This document shows, one piece after another, positions 27,765 through 36,484 of a stretch of DNA of 64,000 nucleotides. Origin of the DNA: Ga0077555 sp050250755 (GTDB lineage Bacteria > Pseudomonadota > Alphaproteobacteria > Rhizobiales > Hyphomicrobiaceae); the NCBI GenBank assembly GCA_050250755.1, contig JBFWOB010000033.1, positions 4,818 to 68,817 of the forward strand, read 5' to 3'. The position numbers and the translations under genes were made by a program. A model generated the notes under the pieces. The model was not told the origin of the DNA and did not search any database. It was given only the letters and a program-made list of their open reading frames with translations. Positions within the stretch are counted from its first letter, which is position 1; each line of letters opens with the position of its first letter.

Positions 27765-29861
27765 CTACTCCGCTGCCTCGGCGTGGGGACGACGGCCGGA
27801 CTTCATGGCGCTGAGCTCGGCCATGATTGCCGAGGCTCGCGCAATCGGGTTCGACATGTAGAAATCCCAGGCAACGGCAGCGAACGGCTCGGCGCTCACG
27901 TCACCTTTGACTTGCCGAAGCTGTGCCAGAGCCTCAGCAGACGTCGTTTCCAGATGGTCGATGCGCGCCAATTGCGGGTGTGATCGATACATGGCGCCAC
28001 GCAGCGCGGCCAGCGAGTCGTAGGGAAGCGGCGCTCCCCGGAGTTTGGCAGACAAGGCGCGAATGATGGCCCAATCCTCTTTCGCGTCACCAGGCGGGAA
28101 TGCCGCCCGCTGCGTCATCTGCACGCGGCCCTCGGTATTCACGAAAGTTGCGCTCTTCTCGGTGTATGCCGCGCCGGGAAGAATGACATCGGCCCGATGC
28201 GCGCCCGCGTCGCCGTGAGTGCCCTGGTAAATCACGAACGCCCCGCTCAGGCGGCTCATGTCGATCTCATCGGCGCCGAGCAGGTAGACGACTTGCATAT
28301 CGCCTTTCAACATGCCCGCGACGTCGCGTCCGCCCTTCTCAGGCACGAAGCCAATATCGAGTCCGCCCACGCGCGAAGCGGCCTCGTGCAGGACGTTGAA
28401 GGCGTTCCAGTCGATCTCCTTTCCCGCCGCAGCCGTTTCGGCAATGCGGGCAGCAAGTGCAAGCGTCGGTTGACCGTCTGCACGTTGCAGCACCGCTGAG
28501 CCGACGATCACCATCGGAGCTTTCGCATCGGCGAGGACCTTGGCGAAGGCGTGGTCGCCGCCGGCAATATCCCGCAACACCTTCGGTGAATCACCAAGCC
28601 AGTCGACGGCGTAGTTCAGATCCGCGCGTGCTCCGATGGCGCCGACGGTCAGGCCACCTTGCCGCCAGCGGCGGCGGATGCGCGCGTTGAGCACCGCCGA
28701 TTCCAGCCTCGGGTTCGCTCCGACGAGCAGGATCGCATCGGCTCGATCAATGCCTTCGATCCGGCTGTTGAAGAGGTAGCTGGCGCGTCCCAAGGCCGGA
28801 TCAAGCCGCGCGCCGTCCTGACGGCAATCGAGGCTGGCGCTGCCGAAGCGCGACAGAAGCTGCTTCAAAGCAAACATCTCTTCCGTGCCGGCAAGATCGC
28901 CGGCGATGGCACCCACGCGCTCCGGTGCCGCATCGGACAATCGTGACGCGACCACACCCAACGCCTCGTCCCATGTCGCGGGGCGTAGCCGGCCGTTCTC
29001 GCGGATATACGGCCGGTCCAGGCGTTGCGTGCGCAGGCCATCAACGACGTGGCGCGTCTTGTCGGAGATCCACTCCTCATTCACCGCGTCATTGATCCGC
29101 GGCAGAATGCGCATCACTTCCCGGCCGCGCGTGTCGACACGAATAGCGGCGCCGAGCGCGTCCATCACGTCGATGGATTCTGTTTTCCGAAGTTCCCACG
29201 GCCGCGCATTGTGTGCCCAAGGGCGATGGGTCAGGGCACCTACCGGGCAGAGATCGGCGACGTTGGCCGACATCTCCGACATGAGACCTTTCTCGAGGTA
29301 GGTCGTGATCTCCATGTCCTCGCCGCGCCCAATCGCGCCGAGTTCCTCGACGCCCGCCACCTCGGTCATGAAGCGTACGCAGCGCGTACAGTGAATACAC
29401 CGCGTCATCGCGGTTTTGATCAGCGGGCCGAGATACTTTTCCTCGACGGCCCGCTTCGCCTCGCAGTATCGCGTCCCGCCGCGACCATAGGCCATCGCCT
29501 GGTCTTGCAGATCACACTCGCCGCCCTGGTCACAGATTGGACAGTCGAGAGGGTGATTGATGAGCAGGAATTCCATCACCCCCTCGCGGGCCTTCTGGAC
29601 CATCGGGGAGCGGGTGTTGATCTGTTTTGGCGACCCATCTCGATTGGGTGGCAAATCGTTGACGCCCAGTGCGCAGGACGCCTGCGGCTTCGGCATCCCC
29701 ACCACCTCGACGAGGCACATTCGGCAATTGCCGGCGATGGAGAGACGCTCGTGGTAGCAGAAGCGCGGAATCTCGACACCGGCCTGCTCACATGCCTGCA
29801 AGAGCGTGATGCCGTCCTCGACCTCGATGGTCTGGCCGTCGATGATGAGCGTCTTCGGCAT
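27765..29861 (-). CDS. nuoG: NADH-quinone oxidoreductase subunit G
   Basis: Large Fe-S subunit of the complex I peripheral arm. The 698-aa product begins with the [2Fe-2S] domain (FCYHERLSIAGNCRMCLVEV). Next come the His-Cys motif HPLDCPICDQGGECDLQDQA, CIHCTRCVRF and CPVGALT, then a degenerate molybdopterin-oxidoreductase-like domain. A GAAGGA site precedes the ATG. It is the first nuo gene here: nuoA-F are not found upstream, where a 700-bp gene-poor stretch begins. Confidence 0.97.
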   Translation of the reverse strand: MPKTLIIDGQTIEVEDGITLLQACEQAGVEIPRFCYHERLSIAGNCRMCLVEVVGMPKPQASCALGVNDLPPNRDGSPKQINTRSPMVQKAREGVMEFLLINHPLDCPICDQGGECDLQDQAMAYGRGGTRYCEAKRAVEEKYLGPLIKTAMTRCIHCTRCVRFMTEVAGVEELGAIGRGEDMEITTYLEKGLMSEMSANVADLCPVGALTHRPWAHNARPWELRKTESIDVMDALGAAIRVDTRGREVMRILPRINDAVNEEWISDKTRHVVDGLRTQRLDRPYIRENGRLRPATWDEALGVVASRLSDAAPERVGAIAGDLAGTEEMFALKQLLSRFGSASLDCRQDGARLDPALGRASYLFNSRIEGIDRADAILLVGANPRLESAVLNARIRRRWRQGGLTVGAIGARADLNYAVDWLGDSPKVLRDIAGGDHAFAKVLADAKAPMVIVGSAVLQRADGQPTLALAARIAETAAAGKEIDWNAFNVLHEAASRVGGLDIGFVPEKGGRDVAGMLKGDMQVVYLLGADEIDMSRLSGAFVIYQGTHGDAGAHRADVILPGAAYTEKSATFVNTEGRVQMTQRAAFPPGDAKEDWAIIRALSAKLRGAPLPYDSLAALRGAMYRSHPQLARIDHLETTSAEALAQLRQVKGDVSAEPFAAVAWDFYMSNPIARASAIMAELSAMKSGRRPHAEAAE

Positions 29862-30172
29862 GATCGTCCTTCAGAGCCGCTTCGCCACCCGCTGGGCGCC
29901 GGGAGGGTTGGCCGGCCGGGCCGAGGCCGAACCTGGCATCGACACAAAGCCGGTTAACGTGGGAATCGCCTTCCCACCACAAACTCGCCACGTTTCCTAC
30001 AATGCCCTGCCCGGGGATACCAGCGCGACGAATTGGCCATCACCAGGGAGGCGGATCGACATTGCGCCCGATTGGTCGGAGACACGGCAGGCAACGGAAC
30101 GCGCCATATGCGCCACATCCGGCGGCGGCTTGCAATGCCTTCTCGCAAGTCGCTCGAACTCTTCGATAAAGT
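29862..30172. other. Gene-poor stretch upstream of nuoG
   Basis: No ORF with recognisable protein features, and no tRNA or clear hairpin, was found. It should hold the promoter of the nuoG-N unit, but I cannot name -35/-10 boxes with confidence. No trace of the nuoF C-terminus, which would normally lie here, is visible in any minus-strand frame. Confidence 0.5.
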
Positions 30173-30436
30173 TTACGCTCGCAAGGCTCGATCGACAAGT
30201 GTTCGCACCTCATCCGAGCAATCACGCAGGCTGGTATCGCGGAACTCGGCGGACTGGAGATAAGAGTTATGTGCGCTTAGCGGCCGGGTTAGAATCTTGT
30301 GGCAGTGGTCGGTGGGCTCGAGGGTCGGGATTTTGTCTGCCGTTGCGAGCAGAGCAGCAAGAGTATGCGGTAACACGCCACCTCGGATAGCGAATGATTG
30401 CGCGAGCATGCGAGTTCCCCTCCCCGTGCCATTCAT
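30173..30436 (-). CDS. Doubtful ORF between the dioxygenase and nuoG
   Basis: An open minus-strand frame of 87 codons from an ATG at 30436; the frame stays open back to 30640. The lower part (TDHCHKILTRPLSAHNSYLQ and SLRDCSDEVRTLVDRALRA) has balanced amino-acid use. Third-position GC looks lower than in neighbouring genes, and no ribosome site or family is evident. It may be a small lineage-specific gene, a remnant, or chance. About 150 bp upstream, to 30587, also lack a supported gene. Confidence 0.22.
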   Translation of the reverse strand: MNGTGRGTRMLAQSFAIRGGVLPHTLAALLATADKIPTLEPTDHCHKILTRPLSAHNSYLQSAEFRDTSLRDCSDEVRTLVDRALRA

Positions 30437-30587
30437 TGCGATGGTGGCCACGGCCAGCGGGTCGCAACGACGCGGCTCGGCTTGCAAGAGGGAAGTCGCT
30501 GCTGCCTTGGCCCCCAATGGAAGGTGCGGCGGACGCAGCCGCCGCAGTGTTGAGACCAGCCACCATCTGGCCGATACCGACCTAGAC

Positions 30588-31445
30588 CTAGACCGGGCGC
30601 GTGCCCGAGATCTGGATGCGGCGCATGTGCCGACGCTCACGATGGCTGTCGTGCACGGCGAGATGCTTGCAGACCCGATTGTCCCAGAACGCGATCGAGC
30701 CCTTTCCCCAGCGGAACCGGCATGTGAACTCGGCGCGATGACCGTGGTTCTTGAGATATTCGAGCAGCGGCTGTGATTCTTCCTCGGTCATGCCTTCGAA
30801 GCAATAGGTATAGGAGTGGTTTACATAGAGCAGCTTACGTCCGGTCTCAGGGTGGGTGACGACGACGGGATGCAGAGACACAGTTTCGCGCCAGCTATCG
30901 TCCTCGCGCACTTTCGTCGTGCGGAACGCGTTCATGTTGGCCTGCGGACCGGCGACCTTGCGGTCGGAGTGGTAGGCTTTCATGCCCGAGAGCATGCGCT
31001 TCATGCCGTCCGAGAGCGCATCGTAGGCTGCATACTGGCTGGCGAACATCGTGTCGCCACCGAAGGCGGGAACCTCGATAGCATAGAGAATGGCCGCCAT
31101 TGGCGGTTCCTCGACCATGGTGGTGTCAGCGTGCCACTCTTCGCCCACGATCTTCTTGTCACCGGGCTCGCGGCGAATGACGACGACCTCGTCGTCAGCT
31201 CCGACGCCCTTGTAATTCGGATGCACGAAGATCTTGCCGAAGCGTCGCGCGAACGCCTTGTGCTGGTCGGTGTCTATCTCCTGATCGCGAAAAAAGATGA
31301 CGCAATGGTCGAGCAGAGCTTGGCGAATTCCAGCGACGGTGGCGTCCGAAAGGTTCTGAGAGAGATCCACGCCGTGGATTTCGGCGCCGCAAACGCCGGC
31401 GATGGGCCGTACGTCGAGTTTTGCGGCGGTTGCTAGATCGTTCAT
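30588..31445 (-). CDS. TauD/TfdA-family 2-oxoglutarate-dependent dioxygenase
   Basis: Non-heme Fe(II) oxygenase of the taurine/2,4-D dioxygenase family; these hydroxylate substrates and often release sulfite or break ethers. The product is 285 aa. The facial triad is complete: His105 and Asp107 in GEEWHADTTM, and His261 in WDNRVCKHLAVHD. The 2-oxoglutarate-binding Arg is in ERRHMRRIQISG near 276. A GGAGGAAA site precedes the ATG. It is divergent from the luciferase-like monooxygenase gene at 31653. Which substrate it uses, taurine, an alkyl sulfonate or something else, cannot be told from the sequence. Confidence 0.9.
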   Translation of the reverse strand: MNDLATAAKLDVRPIAGVCGAEIHGVDLSQNLSDATVAGIRQALLDHCVIFFRDQEIDTDQHKAFARRFGKIFVHPNYKGVGADDEVVVIRREPGDKKIVGEEWHADTTMVEEPPMAAILYAIEVPAFGGDTMFASQYAAYDALSDGMKRMLSGMKAYHSDRKVAGPQANMNAFRTTKVREDDSWRETVSLHPVVVTHPETGRKLLYVNHSYTYCFEGMTEEESQPLLEYLKNHGHRAEFTCRFRWGKGSIAFWDNRVCKHLAVHDSHRERRHMRRIQISGTRPV

Positions 31446-31652
31446 GGCTTTCCTCCATCTCGCTCTCGGGGCGATGGGGAAGCGTAGTCACGCCGGCTGG
31501 CCGATGGCAACTCGAACGTCGCTCGCCATAACTGGGCGGCGCGGACGAGCCAACTCGCGGCGGGTCTCTCGGGCAGGTCGACACTCGCCAGAGACGGTTC
31601 ACCGTGCCAACCTCCTGCCATCCCCGTCTCGAAGATCCGACAGGAGCTTTCC

Positions 31653-32801
31653 ATGATCCGCAAATTCGTGACCGTCTATCCTGGCCACATCGATCTGCCC
31701 GATTATGGTCAGATGGCGACGCCGGCAAACGAGCGCCGCTTCACCAACGACCAACTCGTCGGTGTCTTCGAGAAGACCGAAGCCGTTGCCAAGAAGCTGG
31801 ACGAAATCGGCTTCGACACGTTGTGGATCGCCGAGCATCACTTCCAGCACGAGGGGTACGAGGTGATCCCGAACCTGCTGATGGAGGCGGTGCATCTCGC
31901 GCATATAACCAAGCGGTTGAGGATTGGCTGCGGGTTCAACGTGGCGCCGATGTGGCATCCGCTGCGCATGGCCGAAGATTACGCGATGGCCGACATCCTC
32001 ACGAAAGGGCGAACAGTGTTCGGCGTAGCGCGCGGCTATCATACGCGCGAGGTGGAGACATTCGGCGCGCCCATGATGGACAACGACGCCAATCGTGTGC
32101 TGTTCGAGGAGCAGGTCGAAATCATCTTCAAAGCGTTCAAGAACGAACGGTTCAGCCATAAGGGCAAGCATTACACGCTGCCGCCCGAGGTGCCCTATCG
32201 CGGCTATACGCTGAAAGATCTGACGCTGGTGCCGCGCCCCGTGCACAGCATCGAATGCTGGCAGCCCATCGTCTCGGCGAAGCCCCAGGCCATGGATTTC
32301 ATGGTGCGGCACGATATCAAAGGCATGGTCGGCGGTGGCGCCGCGACGATGGCCGAGGGGCCGATCAAGGCCTTCCAGGATGCTGCGCACCGGGCCGGCA
32401 AAGACTGGAAGCTCGGGGAGAACCTGGGCATCGGCATCTTCGTCCATCTCGCTGATACCAAGGAGAAGGCGGTCAAGGAAATGAGGCCCTACTATGAGGA
32501 GCACGTGAAGATGTTCGCGCCTCTCGGCTTCGTTCACGGGATCACGCCAGCTCAGGTCGAGGCCGTCGCGCGACGTGGGGGCTGGGATGAAGCCGGCGTC
32601 CCGACACTCGAGCACTTCATGAAGACGGGCGCGTGGTTCGCCGGCACGTCGGATGAATTGGTCGAGCACCTGAAGAAGATGGAGACGCGCTATCCAGGCC
32701 TCGAGACAATCAGCCTCTCGACCGCCTTGACGACGCCGAAAACAGTGATGGTCGAGCAATTCGACCGCATCGCCAAGACCGTGATGCCGTCGTTCAGATA
32801 G
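31653..32801 (+). CDS. Luciferase-like (LLM class) flavin-dependent monooxygenase
   Basis: TIM-barrel FMN-dependent oxidoreductase of the bacterial luciferase superfamily. The 382-aa product has FDTLWIAEHHFQHEGYEVIPN in the position of the family's EHH motif, then RLRIGCGFNVAPMWHPLRMAEDYAMADILTKGRTVFGVARGYH, a typical flavin-binding stretch. An AGGAG site lies eight bases before the ATG. The CMD-family gene follows after 17 bp, so the two are probably co-transcribed. Reduced flavin would have to come from a reductase, and none is encoded nearby. Substrate unknown. Confidence 0.87.
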   Translation: MIRKFVTVYPGHIDLPDYGQMATPANERRFTNDQLVGVFEKTEAVAKKLDEIGFDTLWIAEHHFQHEGYEVIPNLLMEAVHLAHITKRLRIGCGFNVAPMWHPLRMAEDYAMADILTKGRTVFGVARGYHTREVETFGAPMMDNDANRVLFEEQVEIIFKAFKNERFSHKGKHYTLPPEVPYRGYTLKDLTLVPRPVHSIECWQPIVSAKPQAMDFMVRHDIKGMVGGGAATMAEGPIKAFQDAAHRAGKDWKLGENLGIGIFVHLADTKEKAVKEMRPYYEEHVKMFAPLGFVHGITPAQVEAVARRGGWDEAGVPTLEHFMKTGAWFAGTSDELVEHLKKMETRYPGLETISLSTALTTPKTVMVEQFDRIAKTVMPSFR

Positions 32802-32818
32802 CATGGAGGCTCAGGCAA

Positions 32819-33565
32819 ATGTCTCGCGACAAGCAGAGAATACGCGGTCAGCACGTGCGCGATGAGCTCCGGCTCGGAAGCGGATCCGAGTTGGTCCCAG
32901 GCTTCGATGACTTCATGGCGGAGGTCGTCTATGCGGGCATCTGGGACCGACCAGGATTGGCCAAGCCGGATCGCGCGATCTGCTCTCTGGCCGCGCTCTC
33001 CGTCCTTCAACGGCTTGAACCCCTGAAGGCGATGACCGGCACGGCGCTCACACTCGGCTTGAGTCCGCGCAACATTCTCGAGGTCTTCGTGCAGGTCGGC
33101 CTCTATACGGGCTTTGTGACGACGGAAACGTCGGCAGGGTTGGCACGGGACGTCTTTGCCCAGCACGGCCTCGAGGTACCTGCCGAACCGCCACGCAGCG
33201 ATGGCTTCGAAGCACTCGACGCCATGGGCCGGGAAGTCATGGCCAAGCTGCATGGCGAACGCGCCAATCAGGGCTATGCAGCGCCCGGAAATGCAATCAC
33301 CGGCGAGCTTTATCCATCCGCGATCAGGTACGGTTATGGCGAGCTGTGGTCGCGACCCGGCCTCGATCATCGCCAGCGCATGCTGTGCGCCATCGCGGCC
33401 TTCTGCGCGATGGGATTGGAAAGTCAGCTTCGGAAGTTCGGCAAGAGTGCTCTCAACGTCGGCCTGACGAAGGAGGAGATCATCGAGGCCGTCATTCAAA
33501 CGGGGCCCTATGGCGGCTTCCCGCGCGCCCTCAATGGCCTCTCAATCTTGAGCGAGGTATTGTGA
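32819..33565 (+). CDS. Carboxymuconolactone decarboxylase (CMD/AhpD-fold) family protein, two repeats
   Basis: A 248-aa protein with two CMD-type helical repeats. The first is around VVYAGIWDRPGLAKPDRAICSLAALS with LEVFVQVGLYTGF; the second is around ELWSRPGLDHRQRMLCAIAAF with EEIIEAVIQTGPYGGFPRALN. The AhpD CxxC pair is absent, so it is nearer the gamma-carboxymuconolactone decarboxylase type. It is probably in an operon with the upstream LLM monooxygenase and has a strong GGAGG site. A lactone-handling step after the flavin oxygenation is plausible but is inference. Confidence 0.83.
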   Translation: MSRDKQRIRGQHVRDELRLGSGSELVPGFDDFMAEVVYAGIWDRPGLAKPDRAICSLAALSVLQRLEPLKAMTGTALTLGLSPRNILEVFVQVGLYTGFVTTETSAGLARDVFAQHGLEVPAEPPRSDGFEALDAMGREVMAKLHGERANQGYAAPGNAITGELYPSAIRYGYGELWSRPGLDHRQRMLCAIAAFCAMGLESQLRKFGKSALNVGLTKEEIIEAVIQTGPYGGFPRALNGLSILSEVL

Positions 33566-33574
33566 GAGCGGGTC

Positions 33575-34675
33575 TTACAGGGAGACGCGAGCCCGACGAA
33601 CCGTAAACAGATGCCAGAGTGCCAGCGCCAGCACAGCCAGAGCGCCAGCCTGATGCGCGACGCCGAGCGGCAAAGGCACCCACGCGAGCAGTGTCCAGAT
33701 GCCGAGTACCATCTGGGCCACCAGGGCGAGACCAAGCCAAAGCGCTGAGCGGGACACGCTGTCATCGCCCGCTGCACGCCACACGGTGATGGCCTGCCAG
33801 AGCCCCATGGCCACGACGAGATAAGCGAGCATGCGGTGATTGAACTGCACGGTCGTGACGTTCTCGATCAAGTTGCCCCACCAGGGCGAGAGTGTGCCTA
33901 ACCCACTCGGTATGACGTGGCCATCCATCAGCGGCCACGTGTTGTACGTCAGGCCCGCCTTGTTTCCGGCAACCAATGCCCCCGACAAGATCTGCAGATA
34001 GACGAGCGCAACGAGGGTCGTTGCGCCGATTACGCCGCATCGCGAAATCGTTGCGAGCTTTGTGGGGCGGTCGCGGCGCTCGGCGGCCTCGAATGCGGTC
34101 CACACGAGGAGCGCGAAAATGAGCACCGCGCAGCCGAGATGGGCGAGCAGCTTCACGGGATGCACCGATACGCGATCGACGAGGCCGGACTGCACCATGA
34201 TCCAGCCAATCGCGCCCTGCAGGCCACCGAGGGCGAACAAGAGGACCAGTCGCGGCGCCAGTCGCCAGGGGATGCGGCGCGTCGCAAGGAAGGCGAGAAA
34301 CGGAACGAGAAATACGACACCAATGGAGCGCGCGATCAGCCGATGGCTCCATTCCCACCAGTAGATCGTCTTGAATGCCTCGAGGCTCATCCCGTGATTG
34401 ATCTCGGTGTACTGCGGGATCTCCTTGTACTTGGCAAATGCGGACAGCCAGTCGGTTTCGTTGAGCGGCGGAATGACCCCGAGAATCGGTTGCCATTCGG
34501 TGATGGATAGCCCGGAACCAGTGAGCCGGGTCGCAGCCCCAATAATGGCGGTCAGCGCAACCATGAGTGCAAGAACCGCCAGCCAGAAGGCGACAGTTCT
34601 GTCTCCATTCCAACCGCTCTCGTGCGCCCCAACTCGCTCGCTCGCCGTCAATGCCACGTCAAACATCCTTTCCAT
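33575..34675 (-). CDS. ctaA: Heme A synthase (COX15/CtaA type 2)
   Basis: Inner-membrane enzyme that oxidises the C8 methyl of heme O to the formyl group of heme A for aa3-type oxidases. The 366-aa product has eight helices. The four conserved His appear in WEWSHRLIAR, VSVHPVKLLAHLG, VQFNHRMLAYLV and GVAHQAGAL, and the substrate-loop Glu/Trp stretch is ITEWQPILGVIPPL. It is convergent with the CMD gene (10-bp gap) and divergent from the DUF2842 gene, a neighbour often seen beside ctaA in this group. Confidence 0.95.
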   Translation of the reverse strand: MERMFDVALTASERVGAHESGWNGDRTVAFWLAVLALMVALTAIIGAATRLTGSGLSITEWQPILGVIPPLNETDWLSAFAKYKEIPQYTEINHGMSLEAFKTIYWWEWSHRLIARSIGVVFLVPFLAFLATRRIPWRLAPRLVLLFALGGLQGAIGWIMVQSGLVDRVSVHPVKLLAHLGCAVLIFALLVWTAFEAAERRDRPTKLATISRCGVIGATTLVALVYLQILSGALVAGNKAGLTYNTWPLMDGHVIPSGLGTLSPWWGNLIENVTTVQFNHRMLAYLVVAMGLWQAITVWRAAGDDSVSRSALWLGLALVAQMVLGIWTLLAWVPLPLGVAHQAGALAVLALALWHLFTVRRARVSL

Positions 34676-34929
34676 CAGGATTGGTCGTCACGTAGAGAGA
34701 CCCGGCGCAGCACGCAATGCGCTTCAAGGGCGCGGGCGGCCGATCCTTGGATACCGCGTGCCGAAGAGAGCATGGCCAGTCGCGCCGCGCCGGGGCCAAC
34801 GCATGGCGTAGCGCGTGCGCTACCATGTCGCGCGAAAGCATTTGGATCAGCGCGGGGAGCGCATTAGGAAGTCACAATACGTTCGGACTGGCCTCACCCG
34901 GCGGCCGCAGAATACAGACGAGCTCTCGA

Positions 34930-35148
34930 ATGTCTCAATCCATGTCGCAACGCCCCACCACGCGTGCCCTTCTCGGGACGATGGCGCTGGTGTTGTTCCT
35001 GCTCGTCTATGTGCTTCTGGCAACGGTCGTTGCCGGCCAGGTTCTGCCCACTGCGGGGCGGGTGGCTGAGTTCTTTTATTATGCCATCGCCGGACTCGCC
35101 TGGGTGCCCGCCGCTGGGTTGATCATCCGGTGGATGTACGCGCGCTGA
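34930..35148 (+). CDS. DUF2842-type small two-helix membrane protein
   Basis: A 72-aa product from the ATG at 34930. Upstream the frame is open, but the sequence there is Arg/Ser-rich and not protein-like. The two helices are LLGTMALVLFLLVYVLLATVV and FFYYAIAGLAWVPAAGLIIRWM, and the closing AGLxWVxPAxxLIRWM pattern is the DUF2842 signature as I recall it. Its function is unknown. Its position next to ctaA suggests a link to cytochrome oxidase biogenesis. The last 26 bp overlap the 3' end of the convergent deacetylase gene. Confidence 0.82.
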   Translation: MSQSMSQRPTTRALLGTMALVLFLLVYVLLATVVAGQVLPTAGRVAEFFYYAIAGLAWVPAAGLIIRWMYAR

Positions 35149-36241
35149 GGAACTGACGGCGCGTCGATCCACTTCGTGCAGCCATCGAATCGGGCCGAAG
35201 GTGGCGCGCCATATCCCAGAAGGCGAATGGCGCCCCGGAAAGCATCACCTTGACGTAACGCGTGCTCTGGAAGTCGCCATTCAACGACAAGCGCGGCAAC
35301 GCCGTCGTGAAATCCGCGTGGCGCTCGTGAATGAGCCCTTTGCGGGTTGTAACGGCGGTATCAAATCCCAACTCTCGCGCAAGCTCGAATTCGCGCGGTC
35401 CGGCGCTGGTCTCGTCGCCGTAGGGAAAGCTGAAATGACGCATCGGCCGCTTCAGTTCGCGCTCGAGGCGACGAATGCTCTCCTCCATTTCGAGGCGGGC
35501 TTCGCTCAGCGTCAGCTTGGCCAGGGCCATGTGCCGCCGCGTGTGGGCTCCGATGGTAACAAGCGGATCTTGCGCGAGGTCGCGCAACTCGTCCCACCCC
35601 ATGATCAGGTCGCGACAGAGACCAGCGGTGTCGACGCCGTGCGAGGCGCACAGGTCGTTCACAAAGCGACGGGTCTCAAACTCTGGGATTGAGCGCAGCC
35701 ACCAGTAGATCCGGGCGAACGCCTGCTCCTTTTGCTCGACGGTAGCCGTCTCGAGGCGTTCGGCCACCCCGTCGATGCGTGCGTGAATGACCTCGCACGC
35801 CGCGATCGCCATTTCGAGCTTGATCCACCAAAGATCGCCTCGGCCGTCGGCGAAATCACTCGGGACGTAGATCGCGAACGGCAAGTTGTGCCGCTTGAAA
35901 ATGGGATACGCGAAATCGCGATTGTCGCGATAGCCATCGTCGAAGGTGAACGAGGCAAACGGACGGTCGAAATCGCCCTCTCGCAGCCTGGAATGCGCAT
36001 CATCGAGCGAGAGCACGTCGAAACCGCTATCGACGACGAGGTCGATGACCTGCTCCAGGAAATCAGGCGTGATCTCGAGGATGCGATTGGGCGCGAAGCC
36101 TTCCGGACGGCGCGGACGGACGCTGTGCAGCATGAAAATCACGCCAACGCCCCGCGTCAGCGGCGCCAGCAAGCGATCCGCGCCGGTAAAATGCAGTGCG
36201 CTCAGGGCACTTTTGAGCAATCCTGTTCTATTCCGGCTCAT
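35123..36241 (-). CDS. Polysaccharide deacetylase family protein (NodB domain)
   Basis: Carbohydrate esterase 4 fold, probably acting on a cell-surface polysaccharide. The product is 372 aa from the ATG at 36241, preceded by AGGGA; the frame runs 91 codons further without protein character. Motif 1 ASFTFDDGYRDNRDF (about 97-110) carries the catalytic and metal Asp, motif 2 IGAHTRRHMALAKL the metal His pair, and motif 3 HFSFPYGDE follows. No signal peptide is obvious, though cytoplasmic or loosely associated members are known in exopolysaccharide loci such as the one 4 kb away. Confidence 0.88.
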   Translation of the reverse strand: MSRNRTGLLKSALSALHFTGADRLLAPLTRGVGVIFMLHSVRPRRPEGFAPNRILEITPDFLEQVIDLVVDSGFDVLSLDDAHSRLREGDFDRPFASFTFDDGYRDNRDFAYPIFKRHNLPFAIYVPSDFADGRGDLWWIKLEMAIAACEVIHARIDGVAERLETATVEQKEQAFARIYWWLRSIPEFETRRFVNDLCASHGVDTAGLCRDLIMGWDELRDLAQDPLVTIGAHTRRHMALAKLTLSEARLEMEESIRRLERELKRPMRHFSFPYGDETSAGPREFELARELGFDTAVTTRKGLIHERHADFTTALPRLSLNGDFQSTRYVKVMLSGAPFAFWDMARHLRPDSMAARSGSTRRQFLSARTSTG

Positions 36242-36484
36242 CGCGTCCCTACGTCTCTGGTTTCCATCCCAATCTCGGCCAATTACGCCAATCCGATGCA
36301 AACGCTGTGCGAGTAGGACGCGGTGAGCCTCACGCACGGCCGCCACGGTTAACATGCCGTTAGAGGCGAAACCAGCCGTCTCGCGGAAAGACGCGCGACA
36401 GGCCGTTTGTGACGGACACTTGCCTAAGGCCGTCTGCCGGCGTCTTATTGTAGCCGAGGAAGCCAAAGGGTGAAGGGGGCCGGA

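Noticed and set aside
31599..32804. A 401-codon minus-strand frame opposite the LLM monooxygenase
   Set aside because: The plus-strand frame has clear luciferase-family motifs and a good ribosome site; the minus-strand frame has none.
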